DNA of 39,006 bases from Banduia mediterranea (GTDB taxonomy: Bacteria; Pseudomonadota; Gammaproteobacteria; Nevskiales; Nevskiaceae). Where the stretch lies: NCBI RefSeq assembly GCF_031846245.1, contig NZ_JAVRIC010000030.1, forward strand, positions 1 to 39,006, in the 5' to 3' direction. A program made the translations under genes and the position numbers. Under the pieces are notes generated by a model, which worked only from the letters and a program-made list of their open reading frames with translations, was not told the origin of the DNA and ran no database searches. The first letter of the stretch is position 1; each line of letters opens with the position of its first letter. Below are positions 1 to 7,246 of this stretch, one piece after another.

Positions 1-12
1 GGCATTGAGTAG

Positions 13-100
13 GTAGGGTGGACAAAGGCCGTAAACCGTGCCCACGCGGACGTTCACGCCCGGCCACCGCGTGGGCACGCTGCGCTTTGCTCACCCCTAC
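13..100. repeat. Long imperfect palindromic repeat
   Basis: The left arm starts GTAGGGTGGACAAAGG and runs to CGTGCCCACGCGG. The right arm, CCGCGTGGGCACG through CTTTGCTCACCCCTAC, is its near-perfect inverse, so the 88 bases fold into one long hairpin. From memory, this GTAGGGTG...CACCCTAC type of palindrome is scattered in proteobacterial intergenic DNA. It supplies the first codons of the reading frame that runs into the O-antigen-ligase-like scrap after it, so it probably sits at a rearrangement or insertion point. Non-autonomous, with no protein of its own. Confidence 0.7.
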
Positions 101-290
101 CGGCTACTCGCGTTCGTCGCGCTGGCGATACTCAGCGTCGCCTGGTCGATCGAACCCGGCGTGACGGTCCGTCACCTGATCCGCCTCGGCACGTTTCTCG
201 GCATCAGCATCGCCTTCGTCTCCGTGGCGTGGCACCGCAGCCGATTTCAGCCGGACAACCTCGACAGCTCTCGAATCACCCACTCCCCGG
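101..290 (+). pseudogene. O-antigen ligase-like N-terminal fragment
   Basis: The frame reads two hydrophobic stretches around 'LLAFVALAILSVAWSI' and 'LGTFLGISIAFVSVAW', separated by EPGVTVRHLIRLG. A helix, W-S-x-(D/E)-P-G-V-T and a second helix resemble the start of Wzy/WaaL-type O-antigen ligases and polymerases, which are multi-helix inner-membrane proteins. Only about 60 residues remain before the frame turns into nonsense and a glycosyltransferase-like frame begins. The upstream end is the palindromic repeat, so no native start is present. It is a gene scrap, not a working gene; the family call is tentative. Confidence 0.35.
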
Positions 291-294
291 ACGC

Positions 295-383
295 GTGCCT
301 GATCTCAGTGTCTGCATCGCGACCTATCGCCGCGCCGATCGCCTGGACGCACTGCTCGGCGACCTCTGCCAGCAATCATTGCG
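295..383 (+). pseudogene. Family 2 glycosyltransferase N-terminal fragment
   Basis: A GTG at 295 opens the frame VPDLSVCIATYRRADRLDAL..., the classic beginning of a GT-A fold family 2 glycosyltransferase (hydrophobic strand, then T-Y-x-R-x-x-x-L, where the nucleotide-sugar is bound). The match ends after about 30 residues at 'CQQSL', where the sequence becomes the antisense of the pilin gene that ends at 387. Next to the O-antigen-ligase-like scrap it suggests the debris of a surface-polysaccharide locus. It cannot encode an active enzyme. Confidence 0.45.
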
Positions 384-386
384 ATT

Positions 387-875
387 CTATCGGGACCAGC
401 AGTTTTCCGGACGGGTGCCCGAGGCCAGCTTACGGCCGCTCGCCCCCAGACAGAGGCTGCCGCAAACGGTATCGCTGGCCTGCGAGGCGACCGGCACGGC
501 CAGGATCGAGTAGTTCGTCGTGCTGGCGGTCCCGGTACTGGGGCAGGTGTTCGTCAGGCCGCCGGACAGACTGATCCTGTAGATGCTGGAGGTCTGTTCA
601 CTTGAGGACAGTGTCCCATCGGACGCCAGATACAGGGTCGCGGCGGCATAGCCCAGTGCGCCGAGCGTGCCGGCGTAGCCCTTGCGATCCACGAAGTACC
701 CTTCCTGACGCGAGGCAATTTCGCTCAGGGCGCCCTTGGCCGCGGTACGGTTGGCGCGCAGCACATAGCCGCGATAGCTGGGGTAGGCGATCGAGGCAAG
801 AATTGCCACGATCGCCACCGTCACCATCAGCTCGACCAGACTGAATCCGCCTGGCCTTGAATCCGGCTGCTTCAT
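387..875 (-). CDS. pilE: Type IV pilin-like protein PilE
   Basis: A 162-residue type IV pilin or minor pilin, last gene of the minor-pilin operon. The leader MKQPDSRPGG is followed by the prepilin peptidase site G^FSLVELMVTVAIVAIL: cleavage after Gly, N-methylated Phe, Glu at +5 and the long hydrophobic alpha-1 helix. The C-terminal half carries several cysteines, including one near the end (ENCW), as expected for the disulfide-bonded D-region of PilE. The ATG overlaps the pilY1 stop as ATGA, so translation is probably coupled. Expected role: a component of the pilus tip complex exported and assembled with PilV, PilW, PilX and PilY1. It ends cleanly just before the mosaic at 1-386. Confidence 0.88.
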   Translation of the reverse strand: MKQPDSRPGGFSLVELMVTVAIVAILASIAYPSYRGYVLRANRTAAKGALSEIASRQEGYFVDRKGYAGTLGALGYAAATLYLASDGTLSSSEQTSSIYRISLSGGLTNTCPSTGTASTTNYSILAVPVASQASDTVCGSLCLGASGRKLASGTRPENCWSR

Positions 876-3800
876 TGCAAGGCCTCGTCGCCCCGGCGTT
901 CCCGCCAGTACACATCATAGAAGCGGCGGCTTCTCAAAGGAAACGTCTCCGTGTTTGCGGTGACGGCCCGGCCCAGGGTATCGAACTGTCCGCTCAATCC
1001 CGGCGTGGCGCTCAAGGTGCTGCGCGCATCGCCGTCGCCATCGTCGGCAAACTGGCTCAGGTCCACCGGGCGGCTGTCGCTGAGCGATACCGCGTAGAGC
1101 CTGCCGTCGCCTTCACGCGGCTCGCAGCTGGCCTCATCGGGATCGGTCGGCAAATAGCTGCTCAGGAAAACCACGCCGCCGGCAGTCAGAGGCTGAGACA
1201 AGGCTTTTTCACCAGCGCCAGTCAGGCTCAGCTTCCAGCCGTTCGACAGATCCTTGCCGTCGGCACAGTTCGCCTGCCCGCTCGCGCAGGCTTGCGTGAG
1301 ATCGACGAAATCGGCCTGCTGGGCCAGTCCGCTTTCGGTATCGATCAAGTCATCGACCGTCTTGCCCGAACGAATCCGTGTATCGCGGTACATGTACAGA
1401 TAGTCGTTGGTGGCCGTGCTCAGCGGCGCCGCGCGGTTGCCACTTGCGAATACCACGGCATCGAACACGCCGTTATCGTCGCGGAACGGAACATAATCCG
1501 GTGCCTGGAAGAACCGGCGATCATCCGCGAGACTCGCTGCCTGATCACTGTGGTTGTGGCGTCCCACGCTGGCGAGCGGACCGTAGGTCCAGTCCGCCGG
1601 ATCGCTGCCGGGCAGGTCGGCACGCCACAGGCGGCCTCCGGTATCCAGGGCATAGAGCCGGTCGGTATAGCCGTCGCCATCGCTGTCCACCAGCGACAGG
1701 TCGGCGGCGATGCTGTCGGCGATCAGCGGATGCCGGAAACTGCGGGTCGCGCCGTTCCAGGCCATCGTGGCCCCGGTCTCGGTCCGCCAGATCAGCTCGC
1801 CGGTGAGGGCATCGACGATGTATACACCCTTGCCGGCCAGGTCATCACTGCCGACGGTTCCGCTCATGTCCTTGTACAGCGATTCGTTGGCGCTGCCATG
1901 TCCGCCGTAGTAACCGCCCCCGAAGATCAAGACATCGACTGCTTCCGCCGCACCGTTGCGCTCCAGCCTCAGTCGTCCGACTTGCGGCGCCGAGGTGCTC
2001 ATCGCCAGACTCGCGTACCAGGCCTGCCCGCTGCTGACGCCACCGCTGGCGCGATACAGACCATCGGCACCGATCCTCCACAACAGTTCAGGATTGTCCG
2101 GGTCGGTCACGTCGAGCGCGTAGATGTAACTGCTGCCAGCGAATTGCAGGTTGGCGCCGCGCCCGACGCCGAAGAACAGATAGGCGTGATCGTTTGCGTT
2201 GCTGCTTTCGATCTTGCCGTCTCCTGGTGAATGTCCGCTGCTGTCACGGTCGATCAGCAGGACCGATGGCGCACCGTCGACACCGTGCGGAATCGGGCCG
2301 CCCGGCTGATTGTCGCGCAGTACCTTCTGCGTCTTCATCAAGACGCGCGGCATAAACGCCCAGGCCTCGACGCCGGATTCCGCACCGCCGCTGTTGGTGT
2401 TGCGCAACATGCGCAGGAAACCGTCGGCGGCACCGTAGACCAGACGCACATCCGGGTTGTCGTCGCTGTAGCTGCCGCGTGCGCCATAGTTGATCGCCAC
2501 CGGGCGCGAATGCAGCACCGCGCCGTGCATCCACTCGCGCCCCTTGAGACTGTTGGAGGTGCCCTTGCTGGCGCTGCTGGTGCCGACCTCAAAGCCTCGG
2601 ACATACAGCAGCAGCTCCTGGGCTTCGCTTGCGTTCGCCGCCCCGAGATCGGGCTGCAGTTCGGCAATCGTGTCGCCGGCGTCAGCGTCCAGGCCCCTCA
2701 GGCTCAATGCGCCATTGAAGCTGGCGCGATGATCGTAGAAAAGCTTGCGCTTGCCATTGCTGTTGGAACGGCCGGGATTGCCGCCGCCACCGTACTGATA
2801 GCCCGGTATGCGCTGGCCGGCACCGCCGAGCGTCGCGTCGCGACCGTCGCCGCTGCGGCCACCAAGCTTGCCGCCGGTCTCGGTCCAGAAACTCAGCGCG
2901 CCGGGCTTGATCCGGCCATCGTCCGCGATTGCCTCGTTGCCGTTGACGTCGACGTAGCTGTAACTGCCATCGTCCGATTCGAGCGCCAGTTTCTTGAGGT
3001 TGCCATCCCAGCGTGGATGCATGCCCTCGGCCGGCCGGAACAGGCCGAAGTAGGCGTCGCCGGTGACCCGCCCGGGTTGGCTCAGGTCGAAGGTCTGGCT
3101 CGGCGTCAGCAAGGAGGCGTCGACCACCAGCGTCGGTTGCAGCAATTGTGCGGCGGTCTTGCCCAGATTGAGCAGGCCTAGGTTGTTGACATAGGTCGTC
3201 ACATTGGCGCCGACATTCACCAGAGCGTCGAAGCTGGACAGGTTTTCCTGAAGAATGAAATGCGAGTTGAGGGTCACGGTGTGACCGGTGCCGTCATCGA
3301 AGCCGACCTCCTGGGCCTCGCGCACCAGATCCGCGAAGGCGATATCCCCTCCATTGACCGCCCCCGGGAAAAGCTGAGCGAGCCGCGCGTCGGATTCTGT
3401 ATCGACCACACTTTGGGTCAACTGGATGTTGAGCACGTTGGCCCTTCGGCATTCGAGATCAGGACGCCGATAGTGGCCGCCGGATTCGATGCCGCGATCG
3501 CGACCGATCAAACCGGTGAGACCATCCCAGCGATCCAACGGCGCGTTGTAGACCTCACCGCCCGACAGCAGCTGCGCGATCTCGACGTAGACTTCTTTGC
3601 CCTGGTACGGAGGCAATAGCTGCGTCGGCGAGGTCACGGCGGTGGCCAGGGTCGCGGTCAGGGCATCACGGATATTCGACAGATCCAGGAGATTGCCGAG
3701 CAGATTGCCGACATAGGCGAGCACGTCGACAACCGTACCGTCGTCTATTAGCGGTGTCGGACCCAACAGGAAGTAGGCGCCATTGCTGCAATTCCGTGTT

Positions 3801-4606
3801 TCCCGGCGAGTCAAGGTGATCGCCGCTTCGTCGCCGAACGCGCAGTCTGCGGCGCCGCTGCCGAGCGCGTTCGAGCGGTCCGCATGCGACACCATGATCG
3901 CCACCTCGGAATCGATCAGCTGGTTGAGGATCGACTCCAGAAGTCCAATCAGCCCGATCTGGCCCAGGTTGAGAACCCCGAAGACCGTGGTATTCAACAG
4001 CCCGATCACGGTTTGCGGCAGTTGGCCCACGACCGTGGTCAACAGGGGATGGAGCAATCCCGAGAGAAGTCGGCCGATGAAACCATCAAGTGTGGCCTCC
4101 ACGATCGGTCCGACGATCGGAATGGCCAAGATCAAACCCACGGTGGCGCAACTCAAGGTGGAAATGCCACCCAGCAAGGGTTTCAGCAAAGGACCAAGCA
4201 CCGGCAGCGTGCCGATTGGTGAGTCCAGCCCAAGCAGACCGTAAAGATTACATAGCTCAAGTGCCAGATCGCCTTTGTCATCATCCGCGCCGAACAGGAG
4301 ATCGGTGAGAAACTGCGCGGGATTATCGGTCAGCCCGCCCAGCAGCTCGTCGAGTGGCAATATGTTCTGCAGATCAAGGCACAGCTGCGGATTCTGCAGG
4401 CTGTCCCGGTTGCTGGCCGGCGTCACCAGGCCGGTGCTGTCGCAGATGCCGAGCAGGTTGAGATCGAGCACCAGGATCGTCAGCGGCTTGCGCAGCGGGC
4501 TGTCGCTGGCATTGGTGTAGATGTCGATATCGTCGGCGAACGCGGCCGGCACCACGCAGACAAGCCCCACAATCAATGCGATGAATCGGCTCCGTGCGGT
4601 TTTCAT
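872..4606 (-). CDS. pilY1: Type IV pilus tip adhesin PilY1
   Basis: A 1244-residue secreted pilus-tip protein of the PilY1/PilC family, which primes pilus assembly and takes part in adhesion and surface sensing. Residues 1-24 are a signal peptide ending AFA. A VWA-like strand 'TILVLDLN' (42-50) replaces the usual D-x-S-G-S metal site, and residues about 123-230 are an unusual Leu/Gly-rich hydrophobic stretch. From about residue 660 the conserved C-terminal beta-propeller starts (motifs like VRLVYGAADGFLRMLR, then HGVDGAPSV). DSDGDGYTD near residue 973 is an EF-hand-like calcium loop, which in Pseudomonas PilY1 controls extension against retraction. The start is three bases after the pilX stop. 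Confidence 0.93.
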   Translation of the reverse strand: MKTARSRFIALIVGLVCVVPAAFADDIDIYTNASDSPLRKPLTILVLDLNLLGICDSTGLVTPASNRDSLQNPQLCLDLQNILPLDELLGGLTDNPAQFLTDLLFGADDDKGDLALELCNLYGLLGLDSPIGTLPVLGPLLKPLLGGISTLSCATVGLILAIPIVGPIVEATLDGFIGRLLSGLLHPLLTTVVGQLPQTVIGLLNTTVFGVLNLGQIGLIGLLESILNQLIDSEVAIMVSHADRSNALGSGAADCAFGDEAAITLTRRETRNCSNGAYFLLGPTPLIDDGTVVDVLAYVGNLLGNLLDLSNIRDALTATLATAVTSPTQLLPPYQGKEVYVEIAQLLSGGEVYNAPLDRWDGLTGLIGRDRGIESGGHYRRPDLECRRANVLNIQLTQSVVDTESDARLAQLFPGAVNGGDIAFADLVREAQEVGFDDGTGHTVTLNSHFILQENLSSFDALVNVGANVTTYVNNLGLLNLGKTAAQLLQPTLVVDASLLTPSQTFDLSQPGRVTGDAYFGLFRPAEGMHPRWDGNLKKLALESDDGSYSYVDVNGNEAIADDGRIKPGALSFWTETGGKLGGRSGDGRDATLGGAGQRIPGYQYGGGGNPGRSNSNGKRKLFYDHRASFNGALSLRGLDADAGDTIAELQPDLGAANASEAQELLLYVRGFEVGTSSASKGTSNSLKGREWMHGAVLHSRPVAINYGARGSYSDDNPDVRLVYGAADGFLRMLRNTNSGGAESGVEAWAFMPRVLMKTQKVLRDNQPGGPIPHGVDGAPSVLLIDRDSSGHSPGDGKIESSNANDHAYLFFGVGRGANLQFAGSSYIYALDVTDPDNPELLWRIGADGLYRASGGVSSGQAWYASLAMSTSAPQVGRLRLERNGAAEAVDVLIFGGGYYGGHGSANESLYKDMSGTVGSDDLAGKGVYIVDALTGELIWRTETGATMAWNGATRSFRHPLIADSIAADLSLVDSDGDGYTDRLYALDTGGRLWRADLPGSDPADWTYGPLASVGRHNHSDQAASLADDRRFFQAPDYVPFRDDNGVFDAVVFASGNRAAPLSTATNDYLYMYRDTRIRSGKTVDDLIDTESGLAQQADFVDLTQACASGQANCADGKDLSNGWKLSLTGAGEKALSQPLTAGGVVFLSSYLPTDPDEASCEPREGDGRLYAVSLSDSRPVDLSQFADDGDGDARSTLSATPGLSGQFDTLGRAVTANTETFPLRSRRFYDVYWRERRGDEALQ

Positions 4607-4609
4607 GCC

Positions 4610-5188
4610 CTATCGCACCGTCAGGCCGGCGCGCGTATCAAGCTTGACGTAAACCCCCTGCGCCACCTCGGCTCCACCCAGCGCCCCCTGGCTGCGGTCG
4701 AAGCCCGCCGTCACCGTGAACCCGGCGAGCTGGTAGCGCAGCCCGCTATCACCTTCGCGCAGTGCCGACATCGGCGCGAAGTCGAGTCCCCCGACGGCAT
4801 CGCGATGTACCGACGTGTATGCATGATCCGCCAGAATCGAGTCGGGCAGGTCGATCAAATCGGGGCCGTTGTTCGGGCACTCGAAACCGTATTCGGATTC
4901 CAGCGATTCGATGTCCAGATCTGAAGCCACGTAACAGGACTGGACATAGTCGGAGCCCGGCCGCACCTCCAGGTATCGGGCGTCGGCCAGCACCGATTCC
5001 AGGATCGACTGCGCGCTCTGCGCAGCGGCCATCCGGCTTTCGTCGTTCAAAGCCAAGCGCAGGTCCACCCGCCCGGACCGCATCGCGACCAGACTCAGCA
5101 GGGTCAGCACGATCAGGAACAATAGTGCGGTAGCCAGCGCAGCACCCGACTGATGGCGCCCCGCACGCTTGCTGGCGAATATCCCCAT
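4610..5188 (-). CDS. pilX: Type IV pilus assembly protein PilX
   Basis: A 192-residue minor pilin. The N-terminus MGIFASKRAGRHQSG is followed by AALATALLFLIVLTLLSLVAMR, the PilX-type hydrophobic helix; the prepilin site G^A lacks the usual Phe and Glu+5, which is normal for PilX (K-type minor pilins). The ATG at 5188 has a strong ribosome site (GGGGGAGG seven bases upstream, lying in the end of pilW) and is one base after the pilW stop. The open frame continues upstream but only as a shadow of pilW. With PilV, PilW and PilY1 it forms the initiation complex at the pilus tip. Confidence 0.85.
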   Translation of the reverse strand: MGIFASKRAGRHQSGAALATALLFLIVLTLLSLVAMRSGRVDLRLALNDESRMAAAQSAQSILESVLADARYLEVRPGSDYVQSCYVASDLDIESLESEYGFECPNNGPDLIDLPDSILADHAYTSVHRDAVGGLDFAPMSALREGDSGLRYQLAGFTVTAGFDRSQGALGGAEVAQGVYVKLDTRAGLTVR

Positions 5189-5189
5189 A

Positions 5190-6326
5190 TCAGCCTCCCC
5201 CATTGCGCAGCTTGACCGTCGTCGAAAAGATCCGCCGATAGTAGTGCCTGGCCTTGTCGACTTCGGCCGTACCCTGCGGGTCGACGACCTCAGAGGGCAC
5301 GAACGGCTCGTCCTTGTCGCCAATCTGGTAGCTGTTCTGATTCGTATATGTCGCATCGCCATCACGCGAACGCACCAGCAAGGCGATCTGCGCCGTCACC
5401 GCTCGCGTCTGAAGTTCGTCTCCGGGCGTGCTGCTGTAGCGATCGGGCACTTCATCGCCATCCGTGTCGAGGCCCCAGCTGATCTGCAAGTCCTCCACGC
5501 CTTCGGCGATGCACTCGGTGTAGACACCGGTCGCTGATGCGGCAGCATCCGAAGCGCCACAGCTGGCGGTCTCACTGCCGCTGGTCCCGGAAAAGCCCGT
5601 GTGACACAGCTCCTTGCGACACAAGGCGGGCCGACCATCGCCAGGGGTTTTCGTATAGTTGCGCACAAAATACAGACGCGGCAGAAAACGGTGAAAGCGC
5701 ATCGGCGGCAGAGCCGGACTATCGAGCGGGCTCGGCGCGGCGGTCGCCGCTGCGCCCCAACGGATCAGGGTGCCGGCCACGCCGTTGGTCTGCAGGTAGA
5801 ACTCATGGGGCTGGAGCGTCACATCGGTGGCGTCGGCTCCCATCTGAGCACTCGCAGCGCCGGAAACGCGCCGAATGACCAGGATGTCGGTTCCCGACTG
5901 AATCAGTTCATCATCCAGGCAGCGCCAGCGTGATGCGGCGCTCGCGGTCTCGCTCTGATTCCGGAATTCGGCACGCAGCGGCAAATTGAATGCCCAGGAT
6001 CGCGACGCGTCCGGTCCGCAGTCCTGAGACACCGGCAAAGCGTTGGTGGCCGAGGTGATGTCGTTGCCGCCGTCCAGATCCATCAGATTCGGAGTGATCA
6101 CGTCGGCATAGCGAATGCCGCCCATGTAGCCCGCCATCATCAGATCGCGCGACAGATTGGACAGGGCGAAACGTCCCTGATCCTGCATGCCGACGATCAG
6201 ATCGTTCTGACGACTGCTGCGATTGGTCGACAGATAAACCGCAGCGATCGCACCGGTCAGCACCAGGCCCAGAGTCATGCTGATCATCAACTCAATCAGC
6301 GAAAAGCCCTGTTGGCTGTGGCGCAC
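5190..6326 (-). CDS. pilW: Type IV pilus assembly protein PilW
   Basis: A 378-residue minor pilin. I chose the GTG at 6326 (VRHSQQGFSLIELMISM) because GAGGGAA lies just upstream and overlaps the pilV stop, and because it gives a short basic leader directly before the prepilin peptidase site G^FSLIELM. The helix 'TLGLVLTGAIAAVYLS' follows, then SSRQNDLIVGMQDQGRFAL, typical of PilW. The remainder is a large Cys-containing beta domain. The upstream ATG in the same frame (6380) lies within pilV and would put 18 non-homologous residues first. Fits between pilV and pilX as in Pseudomonas. Confidence 0.87.
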   Translation of the reverse strand: MRHSQQGFSLIELMISMTLGLVLTGAIAAVYLSTNRSSRQNDLIVGMQDQGRFALSNLSRDLMMAGYMGGIRYADVITPNLMDLDGGNDITSATNALPVSQDCGPDASRSWAFNLPLRAEFRNQSETASAASRWRCLDDELIQSGTDILVIRRVSGAASAQMGADATDVTLQPHEFYLQTNGVAGTLIRWGAAATAAPSPLDSPALPPMRFHRFLPRLYFVRNYTKTPGDGRPALCRKELCHTGFSGTSGSETASCGASDAAASATGVYTECIAEGVEDLQISWGLDTDGDEVPDRYSSTPGDELQTRAVTAQIALLVRSRDGDATYTNQNSYQIGDKDEPFVPSEVVDPQGTAEVDKARHYYRRIFSTTVKLRNGGG

Positions 6327-6336
6327 GATGGTTCCC

Positions 6337-6993
6337 TCAATCAAGGTAAGGGTCCGAGGCCAGTACCGGCACCGCGACAAAGCGGCGCATGCGGTCGTCG
6401 TTGCCGTCCTGATCCGGATCGTCGTAGCGGCCCAGCGCCAGCCCGCAGGTGTTGCGCGAAGGGTCGCTGGCCGGCACCGCGCTATCCGGCGGTGCGGCGG
6501 CGTTCATTCCACGCCACGCCACGACCACCCAATACACCCCGGTATCGGCTTGGATGACGCAGCCGGTGGGTGACACCAGACCGCCAGTCTCGTCACCGGT
6601 CGTCGCATCGACCTGATCCTCGCCCACCAGCTTGCGGCGCCAGCGTTCCAGATCGAACACCGCCAGTTCGGCTGTGCTGCATCCGCCATCGGAAGCCGCG
6701 CAATTGGATGTGCCGGTAAGGGCCGTCACGTCGTCGGTGACATACGCCGCAAGATTCGAGGGATTGGCGCGCATGCGCTCCGCGATGTCCTGCACCAGGG
6801 CTGTGGCGGTGGTGCGCTGCAAGGCTTCGTAGTTGATCCGCTTGGCCACGACCTGAAGATTGGCGACTCCGAGCAGGCCGACACCGGTGACGAAGATCGT
6901 CACCAGAATCTCGATCAGCGTCATGCCACGAACACGGCGCGGTGCCGATGCGAAAGCGGCGGTGCGAAATGCCCGCCTTGCGCTCAAACCCAT
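6337..6993 (-). CDS. pilV: Type IV pilus modification protein PilV
   Basis: A minor pilin of about 218 residues. The prepilin site is RVRG^MTLIEILVTIFVTGVG (Met at +1, Glu at +5), followed by 'LLGVANLQVVAKRINYEALQ' and 'DIAERMRANPSN', hallmarks of PilV. The start is uncertain: ATG 6993 is preceded by AAGG at good spacing, ATG 7038 lies nearly on top of a possible -10, and the frame stays open to 7254. Whichever is used, the leader (23-38 residues) is longer than usual. First gene of pilV-W-X-Y1-E. The fimU/fimT pseudopilin that normally precedes it is not present. Confidence 0.84.
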   Translation of the reverse strand: MGLSARRAFRTAAFASAPRRVRGMTLIEILVTIFVTGVGLLGVANLQVVAKRINYEALQRTTATALVQDIAERMRANPSNLAAYVTDDVTALTGTSNCAASDGGCSTAELAVFDLERWRRKLVGEDQVDATTGDETGGLVSPTGCVIQADTGVYWVVVAWRGMNAAAPPDSAVPASDPSRNTCGLALGRYDDPDQDGNDDRMRRFVAVPVLASDPYLD

Positions 6994-7046
6994 CGAACGC
7001 CTTGAGGCGAGCCCTGCGAATCCATTCGTCAATGACATGCCTGTTC

Positions 7047-7076
7047 TTATAAGGGACGAAACATCCGAGCGAACAA
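7047..7076 (-). promoter_or_regulatory. Possible promoter of the minor-pilin operon
   Basis: Reading the minus strand, TTGTTC (7076-7071) and TTATAA (7052-7047) are spaced 18 bases apart just upstream of pilV. If used, transcription would start close to 7040, favouring the pilV start at 6993 over 7038. No other recognisable site was found in the roughly 250 bases separating pilV from the divergent pyruvate carboxylase gene. Weak, consensus-based call. Confidence 0.3.
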
Positions 7077-7246
7077 AATGCCGACGAATGGGCGCGAGTA
7101 CCTGATCAGTGCTCCCGCCCCCGTCGACAGGCCCGCCGATGATCCGAATTCCGGTGGGTCGCGACAAGCAGGTCACTGCCACGTCATCATAGTAAGGACG
7201 CCGCGCCTGTCCATCCTTGGCGCTGCCATCAGGAACTGCCATAAAA

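Noticed and set aside
857-3181. Long plus-strand open frames opposite pilY1
   Set aside because: They mirror the codon structure of pilY1 on the other strand in GC-rich DNA, show no family features and have no ribosome sites.
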